The translations under genes were made by a program, and so were the position numbers. From NCBI RefSeq assembly GCF_003854935.1, contig NZ_CP033969.1, positions 2,356,001 to 2,420,000 on the forward strand: 64,000 nt of DNA, written 5' to 3'. Position 1 is the stretch's first letter. Each line of letters starts with the position of its first letter. This DNA comes from Cupriavidus pauculus (GTDB lineage: Bacteria > Pseudomonadota > Gammaproteobacteria > Burkholderiales > Burkholderiaceae). Positions 19,460 to 30,214 of this stretch are shown one piece after another. Under the pieces are notes generated by a model, which did not search any database, was not told the DNA's origin, and was given only the letters and a program-made list of their open reading frames with translations.

Positions 19460-20233
19460 TCAGCAGGATCGGCTGTACACCTGCTTGATGGCGGCCATGT
19501 CGATCAGCTTGACGTGCCGTTGGCGGATCTGGATCAGGCCGGCCTCGGCAAATCGCGAGAACAGCCGGCTGACCGTTTCCAGTTTCAGGCCAAGGTAGCT
19601 GCCGATTTCCTCGCGGCTCATGCGCAGCACGAACTCGGTGGAGGAGTAGCCGCGCGCGGAGAGTCGCTCGGACATATTGACGAGGAACGCGGCCAGCCGC
19701 TCTTCGGCACGCATCGAGCCGAGCGTGATCAGCATGACCTGGTCCTGCGAGATTTCCTTGCTCATCAGCCGCAGGAACTGGCCTTGCAGCGAGGGCAGGT
19801 GGCCCGACAGCGCTTGCAGTTCGTCATACCGGACGACGCAGACTTCGGTGTCCTCGAGCGCCGTCGCATCGGAAGCGTGCTGCATCTCGCCGAGACCGTC
19901 GAGGCCGATGACTTCGCCAGGCAGATGAAAGCCGGTGATCTGCGTGCGGCCGTCTTCCATCGTGACGTGCGTCTTCAGCGTGCCGAAGCGGATGGCATAC
20001 ACGGCGCTGAGTGGTTCGCCCATGCGGTACAACGTTTCGCCCTTGTGAACTCGCACACGTTCCTGCACGAGCGTGTCCATCTTCACGAGGTCCTGTTGCG
20101 ACATGCCCACCGGCAGGCAAAGTTGACCCATTGCACACGTGGAACAACGGGGCGACATCTCGGTGACGGGGATGGAAGTCAACAATTGAGTGCTCGTATG
20201 AATGCGCTTGCAGCGAGGGCGCGATGCAGGCAT
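19460..20233 (-). CDS. fnr: oxygen-sensing transcription regulator Fnr
   Basis: This CRP/FNR-family regulator of 257 residues holds an oxygen-labile [4Fe-4S] cluster. With this start, the cluster cysteines are C30, C33, C39 (CSTCAMGQLC) and C132 (EVCVVRY), the E. coli spacing. The recognition helix reads ETVSRLF, with the Glu and Ser-Arg that read TTGAT half sites. The start is uncertain: the frame is open back to 20335, and a -10-like TAAAAT (20237-20232) overlaps the chosen ATG. A TTG start about 20 codons further in is therefore possible. The FNR boxes before ccoI and ccoN are natural targets. Confidence 0.93.
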   Translation of the reverse strand: MPASRPRCKRIHTSTQLLTSIPVTEMSPRCSTCAMGQLCLPVGMSQQDLVKMDTLVQERVRVHKGETLYRMGEPLSAVYAIRFGTLKTHVTMEDGRTQITGFHLPGEVIGLDGLGEMQHASDATALEDTEVCVVRYDELQALSGHLPSLQGQFLRLMSKEISQDQVMLITLGSMRAEERLAAFLVNMSERLSARGYSSTEFVLRMSREEIGSYLGLKLETVSRLFSRFAEAGLIQIRQRHVKLIDMAAIKQVYSRSC

Positions 20234-20268
20234 TTTACAGCGTCGAGTGACGCAGAAGCGAGGAACAG

Positions 20269-21036
20269 TTGCCATTTGGTGTGCTTTTAAGCGTTTTTCT
20301 GATGGCCTTGCTCGGTGGCATGCATTGCGCCGCAATGTGTGGAGGAATTGCTATTGCTGCGGAGCAAAAACGGCCGAGCAGTGCAACGATTTTCGTACAC
20401 CGTTCACGAAATCAATGGTGGGCCGAACTCTGCGTCATGCACGCCGGGCGCATCACGACCTACATGCTGCTGGGCGCGGCGTTGGGCGCCTTCGGTGCGA
20501 CGGTCTGGCGGCAGGACTATCTGCCTTTGCAGCGATGGCTCTATGCGCTGGGCAGCCTGATGCTGGTGCTGACGGGCGTCTGGCTGCTGCGCGGTCGCGT
20601 GATGGGGATGGAATGGATCGAGCGAATGGCTGCGAAGGCAGCGGCGCCGGTAGGGCGGATCGCGGGCCGGTTGTCGGCCGGGCTGCCCGCCGGCTTGCGT
20701 CCATCGCAGCGGGCCATGCCGATGCTGCGCCGCTACGGCATGGGTCTCGCCTGGGGATTGGTCCCATGCGGCATGGTCTATGGCGCACTCGCGCTGGCGC
20801 TGCTGGCCGGCAACGCTGCATCCGGCGCGTTGGTGATGGGGGCCTTCGGGCTAGGCACGCTGCCGAATCTGCTGGTCATGTCGGGTATGTCCGGATACCT
20901 GCGGCAGTGGTCGCGCAAACGGGGGGTGAGGGTCGCCTCTGCCGCGCTGGTCATCGGTTTCGGGGTGCTGGGCGTGGCCCGGGCGGTATGGCTGCCTGAG
21001 ACGCTGGCGCAACATGGTTTTTGCGTGGTGTTCTGA
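20269..21036 (+). CDS. TauE/SafE-family membrane protein
   Basis: This 255-residue protein has about six or seven membrane helices and begins MPFGVLLSVFLMALLGGMHC. The N-terminal motif GGMHCAAMCGG is characteristic of the SafE-like membrane proteins often encoded next to cbb3 oxidase genes, with possible roles in copper or cytochrome maturation. I used the TTG at 20269 because GAGGA lies just upstream and the full first helix is kept. The ATG at 20302 would cut that helix. It is divergent from fnr with only 35 bases between coding regions. Transported substrate is not evident. Confidence 0.82.
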   Translation: MPFGVLLSVFLMALLGGMHCAAMCGGIAIAAEQKRPSSATIFVHRSRNQWWAELCVMHAGRITTYMLLGAALGAFGATVWRQDYLPLQRWLYALGSLMLVLTGVWLLRGRVMGMEWIERMAAKAAAPVGRIAGRLSAGLPAGLRPSQRAMPMLRRYGMGLAWGLVPCGMVYGALALALLAGNAASGALVMGAFGLGTLPNLLVMSGMSGYLRQWSRKRGVRVASAALVIGFGVLGVARAVWLPETLAQHGFCVVF

Positions 21037-21582
21037 ATCGGCCACAAGGCCGGGTTGCGGGCGGGACCGGGAATGCCATACAATCGCCAGAACCACGGTA
21101 TCGCGCCGCACCATGTTTCTGGCGTCGCCGGACCGCTGTCCCGATCTGGGGCGCGTGTCCAGGTTTCCGGCCACTCCGGTGCACCGGCAACGTCTCTACA
21201 GTCCATCCGGTTCAAAAGATCTGGTTAAAAGGCCGGCGACGGTTGGGAAGGTGGCGCCGGCCAGGGCGATGTTGCCCGAGCCGATATCGGTATTTTCTTG
21301 CCGTCTTGGCCATCCGGTGGCCCAGGCGAATGTCCGCCCCGAAGGGAGAAGGCGCGACGCAAGAGGTCCGTCGACTGGAGAAGCTGGCCAGCCCCGGACG
21401 ATCTCCTGCCGGACCGACCCGGCAATTCGATGCAAGGAATGATGTGCACGGCTGCGCTGCATTAGGCGGGCGAGCTGGCTGCGCGATGAGATGGCGATGG
21501 CTCTGGCCTCGCTGTATCTGCAATCTCCAGTGCCCCGGGACTCGTCCGGGGGCAGGTGCAAAGACAGGCTGCACGCAATCAC
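21037..21582 (+). other. 546-base stretch without a recognisable gene before scpB
   Basis: A promoter-like pair, TTGCGG (21055-21060) and TACAAT (21079-21084) with an 18-base spacer, lies near the left end and points toward scpB. If it is used, the scpB leader is about 490 bases. Open frames here look like shadows with unprotein-like composition, and none has a good ribosome-binding site. No repeat, tRNA or terminator was seen. scpA, the usual partner gene before scpB, is not present. Confidence 0.5.
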
Positions 21583-22476
21583 ATGAATACCCAAGAGGCG
21601 AAGATCGTCCTCGAGACCGCGCTGATCTGCGCGCAGGAACCGCTGCGCGTTGGCGATCTGCGGCGGCTGTTTGCCGACGACGTCGGCGCCGACACCATCC
21701 GGGTGTTGCTGGAACAGCTCCGGCAGGATTGGCAGCAGCGCGGGGTCGAGCTCGTTGCGCTGGCCAGTGGATGGCGGTTCCAGAGCCGTCCGGAGATGCG
21801 CGAATTCCTGGACCGGCTGAACCCGGAAAAACCGCCCAAGTACTCCCGCGCGGTGATGGAAACCCTGGCCATCATCGCGTACCGCCAGCCGGTAACGCGG
21901 GGCGACATCGAGGAAATCCGCGGCGTCACGGTCAGCACCGACGTGGTCAAGAAGCTTGAGGACCGCGGCTGGATCGAGGTCATCGGCCATCGCGACGTGC
22001 CGGGCCGCCCGGCGCTCTATGCGACGACCAAGGCGTTCCTGGACGACCTGGGGCTGCGCTCGCTGGACGAGTTGCCGCCGCTGGAGGACGCCCAGGCTCA
22101 GGCCCAGGCCAACCTGCTGGACCAGCAGGCGATCGATTTCGAGGAAATCGCCACGGCCAACCCGCCGGCCAGCGATGAAGAAGCATTCGCCGCGCCCGTC
22201 GCCGATCCGGCGGCTGCCGCAGCGGCCGGGCCGGAGCCCGTGACCGAAGCCGAAGCCGAGGCCGGACCGGTGGCAGACGCCGCCGACGAGGCGGATAGCG
22301 ATACCAGCGTCGCCCTGCAGCCCCAGGAGGATGGGCAGGACGATGCGCCGGTGGCACATGCCAACGGCTACCACGTGGACACCGGGGCCGCCGTAGCGCA
22401 GACCCCCAAGCGTTCGGAACCGGCTGGCGAGGACTCGCCATTCCCGGCCGAAGACGACGAGCGCGTGTCCAACTGA
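21583..22476 (+). CDS. scpB: segregation and condensation protein ScpB
   Basis: This 297-residue cytoplasmic protein forms the condensin complex with SMC and ScpA. The two winged-helix domains occupy about residues 1-165, with the typical block [26 protein letters not shown]. The rest is a long acidic Ala-Glu-rich tail not found in shorter homologs. The frame is open from a GTG at 21556, and the ATG at 21583 gives the family N-terminus [14 protein letters not shown]. rluB follows 19 bases later, a common scpB-rluB pairing. Confidence 0.92.
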   Translation: MNTQEAKIVLETALICAQEPLRVGDLRRLFADDVGADTIRVLLEQLRQDWQQRGVELVALASGWRFQSRPEMREFLDRLNPEKPPKYSRAVMETLAIIAYRQPVTRGDIEEIRGVTVSTDVVKKLEDRGWIEVIGHRDVPGRPALYATTKAFLDDLGLRSLDELPPLEDAQAQAQANLLDQQAIDFEEIATANPPASDEEAFAAPVADPAAAAAAGPEPVTEAEAEAGPVADAADEADSDTSVALQPQEDGQDDAPVAHANGYHVDTGAAVAQTPKRSEPAGEDSPFPAEDDERVSN

Positions 22477-22495
22477 ACAACATGCAACATCGATA

Positions 22496-24400
22496 GTGAA
22501 TACTTTGTCTGATTCCGCTGAGCAAGACGTCCGCCGCCCGGACGTGCCGGGCGATACCGGCGCAGCCCCCGATACGGGCAACGACGCCGACGGCGCGCCG
22601 CGCCGCAAGGGGCTGCGTCGCGGTCTGCGCAACCTGGTGGCCTCGCGCCGCCAGGCCGGGCAGGACCGGGACGCAGGCCGTTCGGAGGCTGACGCCGCTG
22701 CGCCGGCCGATGCCAACGCCGCCCAGCCCGCCGCGCCGCGCGGCCGTGGTCGCCGCAAGCCCGCGGCGACGGCCGAAGCCGGTGCGCCGGACGCCGCCCA
22801 GGGCGATGCTGGCGAGAGCCAGCCGGCCCAGCCGGCGGGTCAGGGCCAGCGCAAGCGCCGCCAGCAGCCGCAACGCAAGGCCGCCCTGGTCGATGGCGAC
22901 AGCAAGCCGGCCGCCGAGCAGCCCGGCAAGCGCAATCGCAACGGCCAGCGCAAGAGCCAGGCTGGCGCAGGCCGCCAGGGTGCGGCAGGCGGTGGCGCGC
23001 GGGGCGAACCGCGCCAGGGCGACAAGCCTGCCAGGCCGGCCGGCAAGGGCGCCTCGGCCAAGCCCGCGGCGGGCGGCGAGGACGTGTTCCGCTTCGTGAT
23101 TTCCGAGCAGTACGACGAGGAAGAGACGATCGTGCCGCGCACCAAGGCCAAGCCGGTGCGCGAGCTGACGTCCGACGACGACGCGCCCAAGCTGCACAAG
23201 GTGCTGGCCGAAGGCGGCCTGGGATCGCGCCGGGAGATGGAAGAGCTGATCCTGCAGGGCCGCGTGTCGGTGAACGGGCTGCCGGCCCACATCGGCCAGC
23301 GCATCCTGCCGACCGACCAGGTCCGCGTGAATGGCAAGCTGATCCACCGCAAGGTGTCGACCAAGCCGCCGCGCGTGCTGCTGTACCACAAGCCGTCCGG
23401 CGAAATCGTCAGCCAGTCGGACCCGGAAGGCCGTCCGACGGTGTTCGACAACCTGCCGCGCATCAAGAACGGCAAGTGGGTGGCCGTGGGCAGGCTGGAC
23501 TTCAACACCGAAGGGCTGCTGATTTTCACGACGTCGGGCGATATCGCCAACCGCTTCATGCATCCGCGCTACGGCGTCGAGCGCGAATATGCGGTGCGGA
23601 CGCTGGGCGAACTGGCCGAGGCCGACCGCCAGCGCCTGCTGCACGGCATCCAGCTCGACGACGGCGAGGCCAACTTCCTGCGGATCGCCGACGGCGGCGG
23701 GGAGGGCGTGAACCAGTGGTACCACGTCGCCCTGACCGAGGGCCGGAACCGCGAAGTGCGTCGGATGTTCGAGGCGGTCGGTCTGACCGTGTCGCGCCTG
23801 ATCCGCACGCGCTACGGCCAGTTTCTGCTGCCGCGCGGCCTGAAGCGTGGCCGCTGGCAGGAGCTGGAAGGCACGGAAGTGCGCACGCTGATGGCCAATA
23901 TCGGCCTCAAGGCGCCTGCCAAGGCCGAGCAGTCCGGTGGCAAGGGCGCCACCAAGGTGGGCGGGCGCAAGCAGCGCACGGAAGCGGCCATCGCCGGCAT
24001 GCCGATGCACACGGGCATGGACGGCCTGCCGCGCTTCGAGAAGGCCGGCGGCAACCGTGGCGGCAATAGCGCCGGACGCGGCCAGCCCGACCCGATGCAG
24101 ACGTCGATGGGCTACATTCCGTCGGGGCCGGCGCCGCTGACGTCGCATACGACCAAGTTCGGCGGCGGCATGGGCGGCGGTGGCGGCATGCGTGGCGCTG
24201 GCGGCGGCAAGGCCGGCGGTGCCGGTGGCGGCCGCGGCGGTCGCAACGGCAATCTGGGCAATCCTGGCGCCGGCGGCAACCGTCCGCGCCGGAGCGGTGG
24301 CGAGGTCAACGGCAATGTGATGCCCAAGGCCGCCAAGGCTGGTGGCGGCAATCGCCGGCCGCGCGGCGGCGGTGGTGGTGGCCGCGGCGGTCACCGCTGA
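22496..24400 (+). CDS. rluB: 23S rRNA pseudouridine synthase RluB with long low-complexity tails
   Basis: This 634-residue protein contains a normal RluB core that converts U2605 of 23S rRNA to pseudouridine. An S4 RNA-binding domain begins near residue 231 ([19 protein letters not shown]). The catalytic Asp is in [11 protein letters not shown] (D335). Around the core are a roughly 200-residue Ala/Arg/Gln-rich N-terminal extension and a roughly 150-residue Gly/Arg-rich C-terminal tail, making it about twice the size of E. coli RluB. Translation starts at GTG, because an ATG 15 bases earlier meets a stop after four codons. Confidence 0.93.
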   Translation: MNTLSDSAEQDVRRPDVPGDTGAAPDTGNDADGAPRRKGLRRGLRNLVASRRQAGQDRDAGRSEADAAAPADANAAQPAAPRGRGRRKPAATAEAGAPDAAQGDAGESQPAQPAGQGQRKRRQQPQRKAALVDGDSKPAAEQPGKRNRNGQRKSQAGAGRQGAAGGGARGEPRQGDKPARPAGKGASAKPAAGGEDVFRFVISEQYDEEETIVPRTKAKPVRELTSDDDAPKLHKVLAEGGLGSRREMEELILQGRVSVNGLPAHIGQRILPTDQVRVNGKLIHRKVSTKPPRVLLYHKPSGEIVSQSDPEGRPTVFDNLPRIKNGKWVAVGRLDFNTEGLLIFTTSGDIANRFMHPRYGVEREYAVRTLGELAEADRQRLLHGIQLDDGEANFLRIADGGGEGVNQWYHVALTEGRNREVRRMFEAVGLTVSRLIRTRYGQFLLPRGLKRGRWQELEGTEVRTLMANIGLKAPAKAEQSGGKGATKVGGRKQRTEAAIAGMPMHTGMDGLPRFEKAGGNRGGNSAGRGQPDPMQTSMGYIPSGPAPLTSHTTKFGGGMGGGGGMRGAGGGKAGGAGGGRGGRNGNLGNPGAGGNRPRRSGGEVNGNVMPKAAKAGGGNRRPRGGGGGGRGGHR

Positions 24401-24463
24401 CAGATCGCGGGCCGGTTCGGATACCCCGTCCCGGCCCGAATCTGGCGCGAATGCCATTCGCTT

Positions 24464-24492
24464 TTGCCTTTTAGCCGGCATCCGCGTATAAT
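24464..24492 (+). promoter_or_regulatory. strong sigma-70-type promoter before rimP
   Basis: TTGCCT (24464-24469) and a perfect TATAAT (24487-24492) are separated by 17 bases. Transcription should start near 24499. This is among the best core-promoter matches seen in the window and is likely the main promoter of rimP-nusA-infB. Confidence 0.8.
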
Positions 24493-24512
24493 CAAAGTCT
24501 ATTCAAAAGTAT

Positions 24513-24562
24513 CATCCTCGGCGAGGATGGGCGAATGATGGGCATTGCGCCCATTTTTTTTT
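24513..24562 (+). promoter_or_regulatory. double hairpin with U-tract: attenuator or short RNA before rimP
   Basis: Hairpin one pairs CATCCTC with GAGGATG (24513-24529). Hairpin two pairs ATGGGC with GCCCAT (24538-24554) and runs straight into nine T residues, a textbook terminator only about 60 bases after the predicted start. GATGGGC occurs twice (24526-24532 and 24537-24543), so GCCCAT can pair with either copy. This permits alternative folds. Either a roughly 64-base RNA is released or readthrough into rimP-nusA-infB is regulated. The remaining leader to 24728 holds no gene. Confidence 0.7.
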
Positions 24563-24728
24563 GGTTCGCCCGTTTGTGCTTGCGACTGGACAACGTCACC
24601 CGGTGTGGCGCGTCCGGGCCGCGGATGATGGGGCAGGCAGGGCTTACAGGTCGTTTCGGAACCTCGATTTCAGAACGTTGTGTTGTCCGAAGTCTGCCAA
24701 GTATTGAAAGCCACTATTCGGGATTACA

Positions 24729-25217
24729 GTGCATCTGGCAGATTTGATCGAAACCACCCTTACCGGCATGGGCTACGAGCTGGTTGATCTTGAGCGAGCC
24801 CCCGCCGGACTTCTGCGTGTCTACATCGATCAGCCTGAAACCGGCATCGTCATCGAGGATTGCGAAAAAGTCAGCCGACAGCTCACGCACGTGCTGATGG
24901 TCGAGAACGTCGACTACGAGCGCCTCGAGGTTTCGTCGCCCGGCCTGGACCGTCCGCTCAAGAAGCTGGCCGACTTTGCGCGTTTCGCAGGCGAGGAAGC
25001 CCGCGTCACGCTGCGTCTGCCGGTCAATGGCCAGAAGAATTTCGTCGGCATCCTGCGCGAACCCGCGGGCGAGGCCGGGGCCGAGAAGATCGGCCTGGAA
25101 TTCGAGGGCAAGGATGGCCCGGCACTGCTGGAATTCGCCATATCCGATGTCGACAAGGCACGCCTCGTGCCGGTAATCGACTTCAAGGGAAATCAAAGAA
25201 AAGGGAACAAGCAATGA
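24729..25217 (+). CDS. rimP: ribosome maturation factor RimP
   Basis: This 162-residue protein is needed for 30S subunit maturation. The N-terminal alpha/beta domain has the family block [20 protein letters not shown], and the SM-like C-terminal domain ends in VIDFKGNQ. It starts with GTG. Its stop overlaps the nusA start as ATGA, so translation is coupled. It is the first gene of the conserved rimP-nusA-infB operon. Confidence 0.95.
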   Translation: MHLADLIETTLTGMGYELVDLERAPAGLLRVYIDQPETGIVIEDCEKVSRQLTHVLMVENVDYERLEVSSPGLDRPLKKLADFARFAGEEARVTLRLPVNGQKNFVGILREPAGEAGAEKIGLEFEGKDGPALLEFAISDVDKARLVPVIDFKGNQRKGNKQ

Positions 25218-26689
25218 GCCGCGAAGTTCTGTTGCTCGTCGATGCGCTAGCGCGCGAGAAGAACGTCGACAAGGATGTGGTGTTCGGTGCGCTGGAGGCA
25301 GCTCTGGCCTCGGCCACCAAGAAGCGCTTCGAGGAGGACGTGGATATCCGCGTCCATATCGACCGTGAATCCGGTGAGCACGAAACGTTCCGCCGCTGGC
25401 TTGTGGTCCCCGACGAACAGGGCCTGCAGGAGCCGGACAAGCAGATCCTGCTGTTCGAAGCCCGCGAGCAGAGTGCCGACATCCAGCTCGACGACTTTAT
25501 CGAAGAGCAGATCGAATCGGTCGAATTCGGCCGGATCGGCGCCCAGGCCGCCAAGCAGGTGATTTTGCAGCGCATCCGCGACGCCGAGCGCGAGCAGATC
25601 CTGAACGACTACCTGGACCGCGGCGAGAAGATCATGACCGGCACGGTCAAGCGCGCCGACAAGAAGGGTCTGATCGTCGAATCGGGCCGGGTCGAGGCGC
25701 TGCTGGCCCGTGACCAGATCATCCCGAAGGAGAACCTGCGCACGGGCGACCGCGTGCGGGCGTATATCCTGAACGTGGACCGCGCCGCGCGCGGCCCGCA
25801 GATCGAACTGTCGCGCACCGCGCCGGACTTCCTGATCAAGCTCTTCGAGAACGAAGTGCCGGAGATGGAACAGGGCCTGCTGGAGATCAAGGCGGCCGCC
25901 CGCGACCCGGGCGTGCGGGCCAAGATCGCCGTGGTGGCGCATGACAAGCGTATCGACCCGATTGGCACCTGCGTGGGCGTGCGTGGCACGCGCGTCACCG
26001 CCGTGCGCAACGAGATTGGCGGCGAGGCCGTGGACATCGTGCTGTGGTCGGAAGACCCGGCGCAGTTCGTGATTGGCGCGCTGGCCCCGGCGCAGGTCCA
26101 GTCGATCGTGGTCGACGAAGAGAAGCACAGCATGGATGTGGTGGTCGACGAGGAAAACCTCGCCGTCGCCATCGGTCGCAGCGGTCAGAACGTACGCCTG
26201 GCGTCGGAGCTGACCGGCTGGCAGATCAACATCATGACGCAGGAAGAGTCCGCGCAGAAGCAGGCCGAGGAAAGCGAGCAGGTACGCAAGCTGTTCATGG
26301 CCAAGCTGGACGTGGACGAGGAAGTGGCGGACATCCTGATCGAGGAAGGCTTCTCCACGCTGGAAGAAGTGGCCTACGTGCCCATCAGTGAAATGATGGA
26401 AATCGAGGCGTTCGACGAGGACACCGTCAACGAGCTGCGCAACCGCGCCCGCGATGCGCTGCTGACGATGGAACTGGCCCGGGAAGAAAAGGTGGAAGAG
26501 GTGTCGCAGGACCTGCGATCCCTGGACGGCCTGAACCCGGAGCTGATCGGCAAGCTGGCCGAAGGCAATATCCACACGCGCGACGACCTGGCCGAACTGG
26601 CCGTGGACGAACTGGTCGAGATGGCCGGTGTGAGCGAGGATGACGCCCGCACGCTGATCATGAAGGCACGGGAACATTGGTTTAACTGA
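25214..26689 (+). CDS. nusA: transcription termination/antitermination factor NusA
   Basis: This 491-residue RNA-polymerase-binding protein governs pausing, termination and antitermination. The N-terminal polymerase-binding domain spans about 1-130 ([17 protein letters not shown]). S1 follows, then tandem KH domains ([23 protein letters not shown]) and two C-terminal acidic helix-hairpin-helix repeats. The length matches E. coli NusA (495). In E. coli, NusA feeds back on its own operon, which is relevant to the attenuator-like leader here. Confidence 0.97.
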   Translation: MSREVLLLVDALAREKNVDKDVVFGALEAALASATKKRFEEDVDIRVHIDRESGEHETFRRWLVVPDEQGLQEPDKQILLFEAREQSADIQLDDFIEEQIESVEFGRIGAQAAKQVILQRIRDAEREQILNDYLDRGEKIMTGTVKRADKKGLIVESGRVEALLARDQIIPKENLRTGDRVRAYILNVDRAARGPQIELSRTAPDFLIKLFENEVPEMEQGLLEIKAAARDPGVRAKIAVVAHDKRIDPIGTCVGVRGTRVTAVRNEIGGEAVDIVLWSEDPAQFVIGALAPAQVQSIVVDEEKHSMDVVVDEENLAVAIGRSGQNVRLASELTGWQINIMTQEESAQKQAEESEQVRKLFMAKLDVDEEVADILIEEGFSTLEEVAYVPISEMMEIEAFDEDTVNELRNRARDALLTMELAREEKVEEVSQDLRSLDGLNPELIGKLAEGNIHTRDDLAELAVDELVEMAGVSEDDARTLIMKAREHWFN

Positions 26690-26775
26690 GGGACACGTCC
26701 GGGCCCACGCGGCCCGGACGCGCTTTCCGCATACGAATTGTCCCGACGTAGAAACCGAGCATTGAAAGGGTTTGA

Positions 26776-29718
26776 ATGGCAAGCACAACAGTTGCCCAAC
26801 TGGCCGCAGAACTGAGCCGCAGCCCTGCTGCACTGCTGGAACAATTGCAGGCAGCTGGGGTGGGCAAGGCAAAGCCTGAAGACATCATTACCGAATCGGA
26901 CAAGACCCGGCTGCTGGAGCATCTCAAGCGGTCGCACGGTCAATCCGATGACAGCGCACGCAAGAAGATCACGTTGACCAAGCGAGAAACGTCCGAGATC
27001 CGCCAGTCGGATTCCACGGGCAAGACCCGCACGGTGCAGGTCGAGGTGCGCAAGAAGCGCGTGCTGATCAAGCGCGACGAAGTCGAATCGCACGATGACG
27101 GCGCCGACGCCCACGCCGCTGCCGACGCCGAGGCCGCCGAACAGGCGCGCCGCGACGACGAACAGCGCCGCCAGCAGGCCGAGGCCCTGGCCCGCCAGGA
27201 AGCCGAGGCCCAGGCCGCCCGCGAGGCCGCCGAGCGCGAGGAAGCCGAGCGCCGCGCCAGGCAGGAAGCCCTGGAGGCCGAACAGCGCCGCCAGGCCGAA
27301 CTGCTGGCCGAGAAGGCCGCCGAGGAAGCCGCCGCCGAGCGCGCAGCCACCGAGGCCGCCGAGGAAACCGCGCGCCAGAAGGCCGAGGAAGACAAGGCCC
27401 GTCTGGCCGCCGAGCGCCAGCAGGCGCAGAAGAACGCCGACGACGCCAAGGCTGCCGCCGACAAGGCCCGCGCCGAGCAGGACAGCGCCAAGGCCGCCGC
27501 CGACAAGGCGCGCGCCGAACAGGACGCTGCCGCCCGCCGCCGCCGCGAGGCTGCCGAAGCCGAAGCCCGTGCGATCCAGCAGATGCTGAACGCCCCGGCC
27601 CGCGTGCTGAAGGCGCCGTCGGAGCGCAAGGCCGAGGAAAAGAAGGCCGAGCAGACCGGCACGCTGCACAAGCCGGTGAAGCCGGCCGGCGCGACCACGG
27701 AAGCCAAGAAGGACGAGAAGAAGACGACCACGGCGCCTGCCGCGACCACCACTACCACCACGGCCGACAAGAAGGGCGGCAAGGGTGCGAAGGGCGGCTG
27801 GCAGGACGACAACCGCGGCGGCAAGAAGGGCGGCGGTCTGAAGACGCGCGGCGATTCGTCGGGCGGCACCGGCGGCTGGCGCAGTGGCCCGCGTGGCCGC
27901 GGCGGCAAGCAGCACGCCGACGACGGCCGCAGCAACTTCCAGGCGCCGACCGAGCCGGTGGTGCGTGAAGTGCACGTGCCGGAAACCGTCTCCGTGGCCG
28001 ACCTGGCGCACAAGATGGCCGTCAAGGCGTCCGAGGTCATCAAGCAGATGATGAAGCTCGGCCAGATGGTGACGATCAACCAAGTGCTGGACCAGGAAAC
28101 CGCCATGATCGTGGTGGAGGAAATGGGCCACAAGGCGTTCGCCGCCAAGCTGGACGATCCGGAAGCGCTGCTGGTGGTGGACGGCGAGGACCATGCCGAC
28201 GCCGAACTGCTGCCGCGTCCGCCGGTGGTGACCGTGATGGGTCACGTCGACCACGGCAAGACGTCGCTGCTGGATTACATCCGCCGCACCAAGGTTGCAG
28301 CGGGCGAAGCCGGTGGCATTACGCAGCACATTGGCGCGTATCACGTGGAAACGGACCGTGGCGTGATCACGTTCCTGGACACCCCGGGTCACGAGGCCTT
28401 CACGGCCATGCGTGCCCGCGGCGCCAAGGCCACCGACATCGTCATCCTGGTGGTGGCGGCCGACGACGGCGTGATGCCGCAGACCAAGGAAGCCATCGCG
28501 CACGCCAAGGCTGCCGGTGTGCCGATCGTCGTGGCCATCACCAAGGTCGACAAGCCCGAAGCCAACCCGGACCGCGTCAAGCAGGAACTGGTGGCCGAGC
28601 AGGTGGTGCCGGAAGAATACGGCGGCGATTCGCCGTTCGTGCCGGTGTCCGCCAAGACCGGTGCCGGCATCGATGACCTGCTGGAGCAGGTGTCGCTGCA
28701 GGCCGAAGTGCTGGAACTGAAGGCGCCGGTCGATGCGCCGGCCAAGGGTCTCGTCGTGGAAGCCCAGCTCGACAAGGGCAAGGGCCCGATCGCGACGATC
28801 CTGGTCAGCAGCGGCACGCTCAAGCGTGGCGACGTCGTGCTGGCAGGCAGTGCCTACGGCCGCGTGCGCGCCATGCTGGACGAGAACGGCAAGCCGGCGA
28901 AGGAAGCCGGCCCGTCGATCCCGGTGGAAATCCAGGGTCTGTCGGAAGTGCCCGCCGCCGGCGAGGAAGTGCTGGTGCTGCCGGACGAGCGCAAGGCGCG
29001 CGAAATCGCGCTGTTCCGCCAGGGCAAGTTCCGCGACGTGAAGCTGGCCAAGCAGCAGGCGGCCAAGCTGGAAACGATGCTGGAGCAGATGGCCGAAGGC
29101 GAAGTGCAGTCGCTGCCGCTGATCGTCAAGGCCGACGTGCAGGGTTCGCAGGAAGCGCTGGTGCAGTCGCTGCAGAAGCTGTCGACCGCCGAAGTGCGCG
29201 TGCAGATCGTGCACGGCGGCGTGGGTGGCATCTCGGAATCGGACGTCAACCTGGCGACCGCTTCGAAGGCTGTCATCATCGGCTTCAACGTGCGTGCCGA
29301 CGCCGGCGCGCGCAAGCTGGCCGAGCACAACGGCATCGACATCCGCTACTACAACATCATCTACGACGCCGTGGATGAGGTGAAGGCGGCGATGTCGGGC
29401 ATGCTGGCGCCCGAGAAGCGCGAGACGACGATCGGCCAGGTGGAAGTCCGCCAGGTCTTCCGCGTGCCGAAGGTTGGCGCCGTGGCCGGCTGTATGGTCA
29501 CCGACGGCCTGGTCAAGCGGACGTCGCTGGTCCGCGTGCTGCGCAACAACGTGGTGATCCACGACGGCGAACTGGACTCGCTCAAGCGGTTCAAGGACGA
29601 CGTCAAGGAAGTCAAGCAGGGCTTCGAGTGCGGTCTGTCGATCAAGAACTTCAACGACGTTCAGGAAGGCGACCAGCTCGAGGTGTACGAAATCACCGAG
29701 GTGGCGCGTACGCTGTAA
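26776..29718 (+). CDS. infB: translation initiation factor IF-2
   Basis: This 980-residue GTPase brings initiator tRNA to the ribosome. The GTPase G1 motif GHVDHGKTS is at 489-497, followed by [15 protein letters not shown] and the C-terminal IF2 domains. The first 480 residues are an IF2-N domain followed by a very long Ala/Glu/Arg/Lys-rich charged stretch (about 110-290) and a Gly/Lys/Thr-rich linker. That extension makes it larger than E. coli IF2 (890), as is usual in betaproteobacteria. Alternative internal starts are possible, as known for IF2. Confidence 0.97.
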   Translation: MASTTVAQLAAELSRSPAALLEQLQAAGVGKAKPEDIITESDKTRLLEHLKRSHGQSDDSARKKITLTKRETSEIRQSDSTGKTRTVQVEVRKKRVLIKRDEVESHDDGADAHAAADAEAAEQARRDDEQRRQQAEALARQEAEAQAAREAAEREEAERRARQEALEAEQRRQAELLAEKAAEEAAAERAATEAAEETARQKAEEDKARLAAERQQAQKNADDAKAAADKARAEQDSAKAAADKARAEQDAAARRRREAAEAEARAIQQMLNAPARVLKAPSERKAEEKKAEQTGTLHKPVKPAGATTEAKKDEKKTTTAPAATTTTTTADKKGGKGAKGGWQDDNRGGKKGGGLKTRGDSSGGTGGWRSGPRGRGGKQHADDGRSNFQAPTEPVVREVHVPETVSVADLAHKMAVKASEVIKQMMKLGQMVTINQVLDQETAMIVVEEMGHKAFAAKLDDPEALLVVDGEDHADAELLPRPPVVTVMGHVDHGKTSLLDYIRRTKVAAGEAGGITQHIGAYHVETDRGVITFLDTPGHEAFTAMRARGAKATDIVILVVAADDGVMPQTKEAIAHAKAAGVPIVVAITKVDKPEANPDRVKQELVAEQVVPEEYGGDSPFVPVSAKTGAGIDDLLEQVSLQAEVLELKAPVDAPAKGLVVEAQLDKGKGPIATILVSSGTLKRGDVVLAGSAYGRVRAMLDENGKPAKEAGPSIPVEIQGLSEVPAAGEEVLVLPDERKAREIALFRQGKFRDVKLAKQQAAKLETMLEQMAEGEVQSLPLIVKADVQGSQEALVQSLQKLSTAEVRVQIVHGGVGGISESDVNLATASKAVIIGFNVRADAGARKLAEHNGIDIRYYNIIYDAVDEVKAAMSGMLAPEKRETTIGQVEVRQVFRVPKVGAVAGCMVTDGLVKRTSLVRVLRNNVVIHDGELDSLKRFKDDVKEVKQGFECGLSIKNFNDVQEGDQLEVYEITEVARTL

Positions 29719-29732
29719 GGCGATACGCAAAG

Positions 29733-29757
29733 ACGGCAGGCTCCGGCCTGCCGTTTT
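29733..29757 (+). terminator. intrinsic terminator between infB and rbfA
   Basis: ACGGCAGGC (29733-29741) pairs with GCCTGCCGT (29746-29754), followed by TTTC. It lies inside what is otherwise a continuous operon. It probably lowers rather than blocks expression of rbfA and truB. Confidence 0.65.
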
Positions 29758-29781
29758 CACATCGGCAAAGCAAAAGTTTGC

Positions 29782-30153
29782 ATGGCCAAGAAAGGCAATA
29801 TCTCTTCCCGTAACCTGCGCCTGTCTGACCAGATCCAGAAGGAACTGGCCGGCATGATCCAGCGCGAGATCCGCGATCCGCGGCTGGGGCTGGTGACGCT
29901 GCAGTCGGTGGCGCTGACGCCCGACTACGCGCACGCCAAGGTCTACTTCACGGTGCTGGGCGCCGAGCCCGAGGTGGCGGCCGCCATCCTCAAGGAAAAG
30001 GCCGGCTACCTGCACTCGCTGCTGTTCAAGCGGCTGCACATCCATACCGTGCCGACGCTGCATTTCCACCACGACACGTCGGTGGAGCATGCCATCGAGA
30101 TGTCGAAGCTGATCAACGAAGCGAATTCGACGCGCGCCAAGGACGACGAGTAA
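29782..30153 (+). CDS. rbfA: 30S ribosome-binding factor RbfA
   Basis: This 123-residue KH-like protein binds the 30S subunit and is needed for 16S rRNA maturation. The family block [18 protein letters not shown] and the [19 protein letters not shown] segment are clear. It sits between infB and truB as in most proteobacteria. Confidence 0.95.
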   Translation: MAKKGNISSRNLRLSDQIQKELAGMIQREIRDPRLGLVTLQSVALTPDYAHAKVYFTVLGAEPEVAAAILKEKAGYLHSLLFKRLHIHTVPTLHFHHDTSVEHAIEMSKLINEANSTRAKDDE

Positions 30154-30214
30154 GTCCGGCGTTCCCCTGCGAGCCGGCCCGGTGCCGGCGCCGCAACCCT
30201 CTTTTCCCTCCGCA

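Noticed and set aside
21014-21442. Plus-strand open frame of 142 codons after the TauE/SafE gene
   Set aside because: It begins inside that gene, has no ribosome-binding site and no recognisable fold or family.
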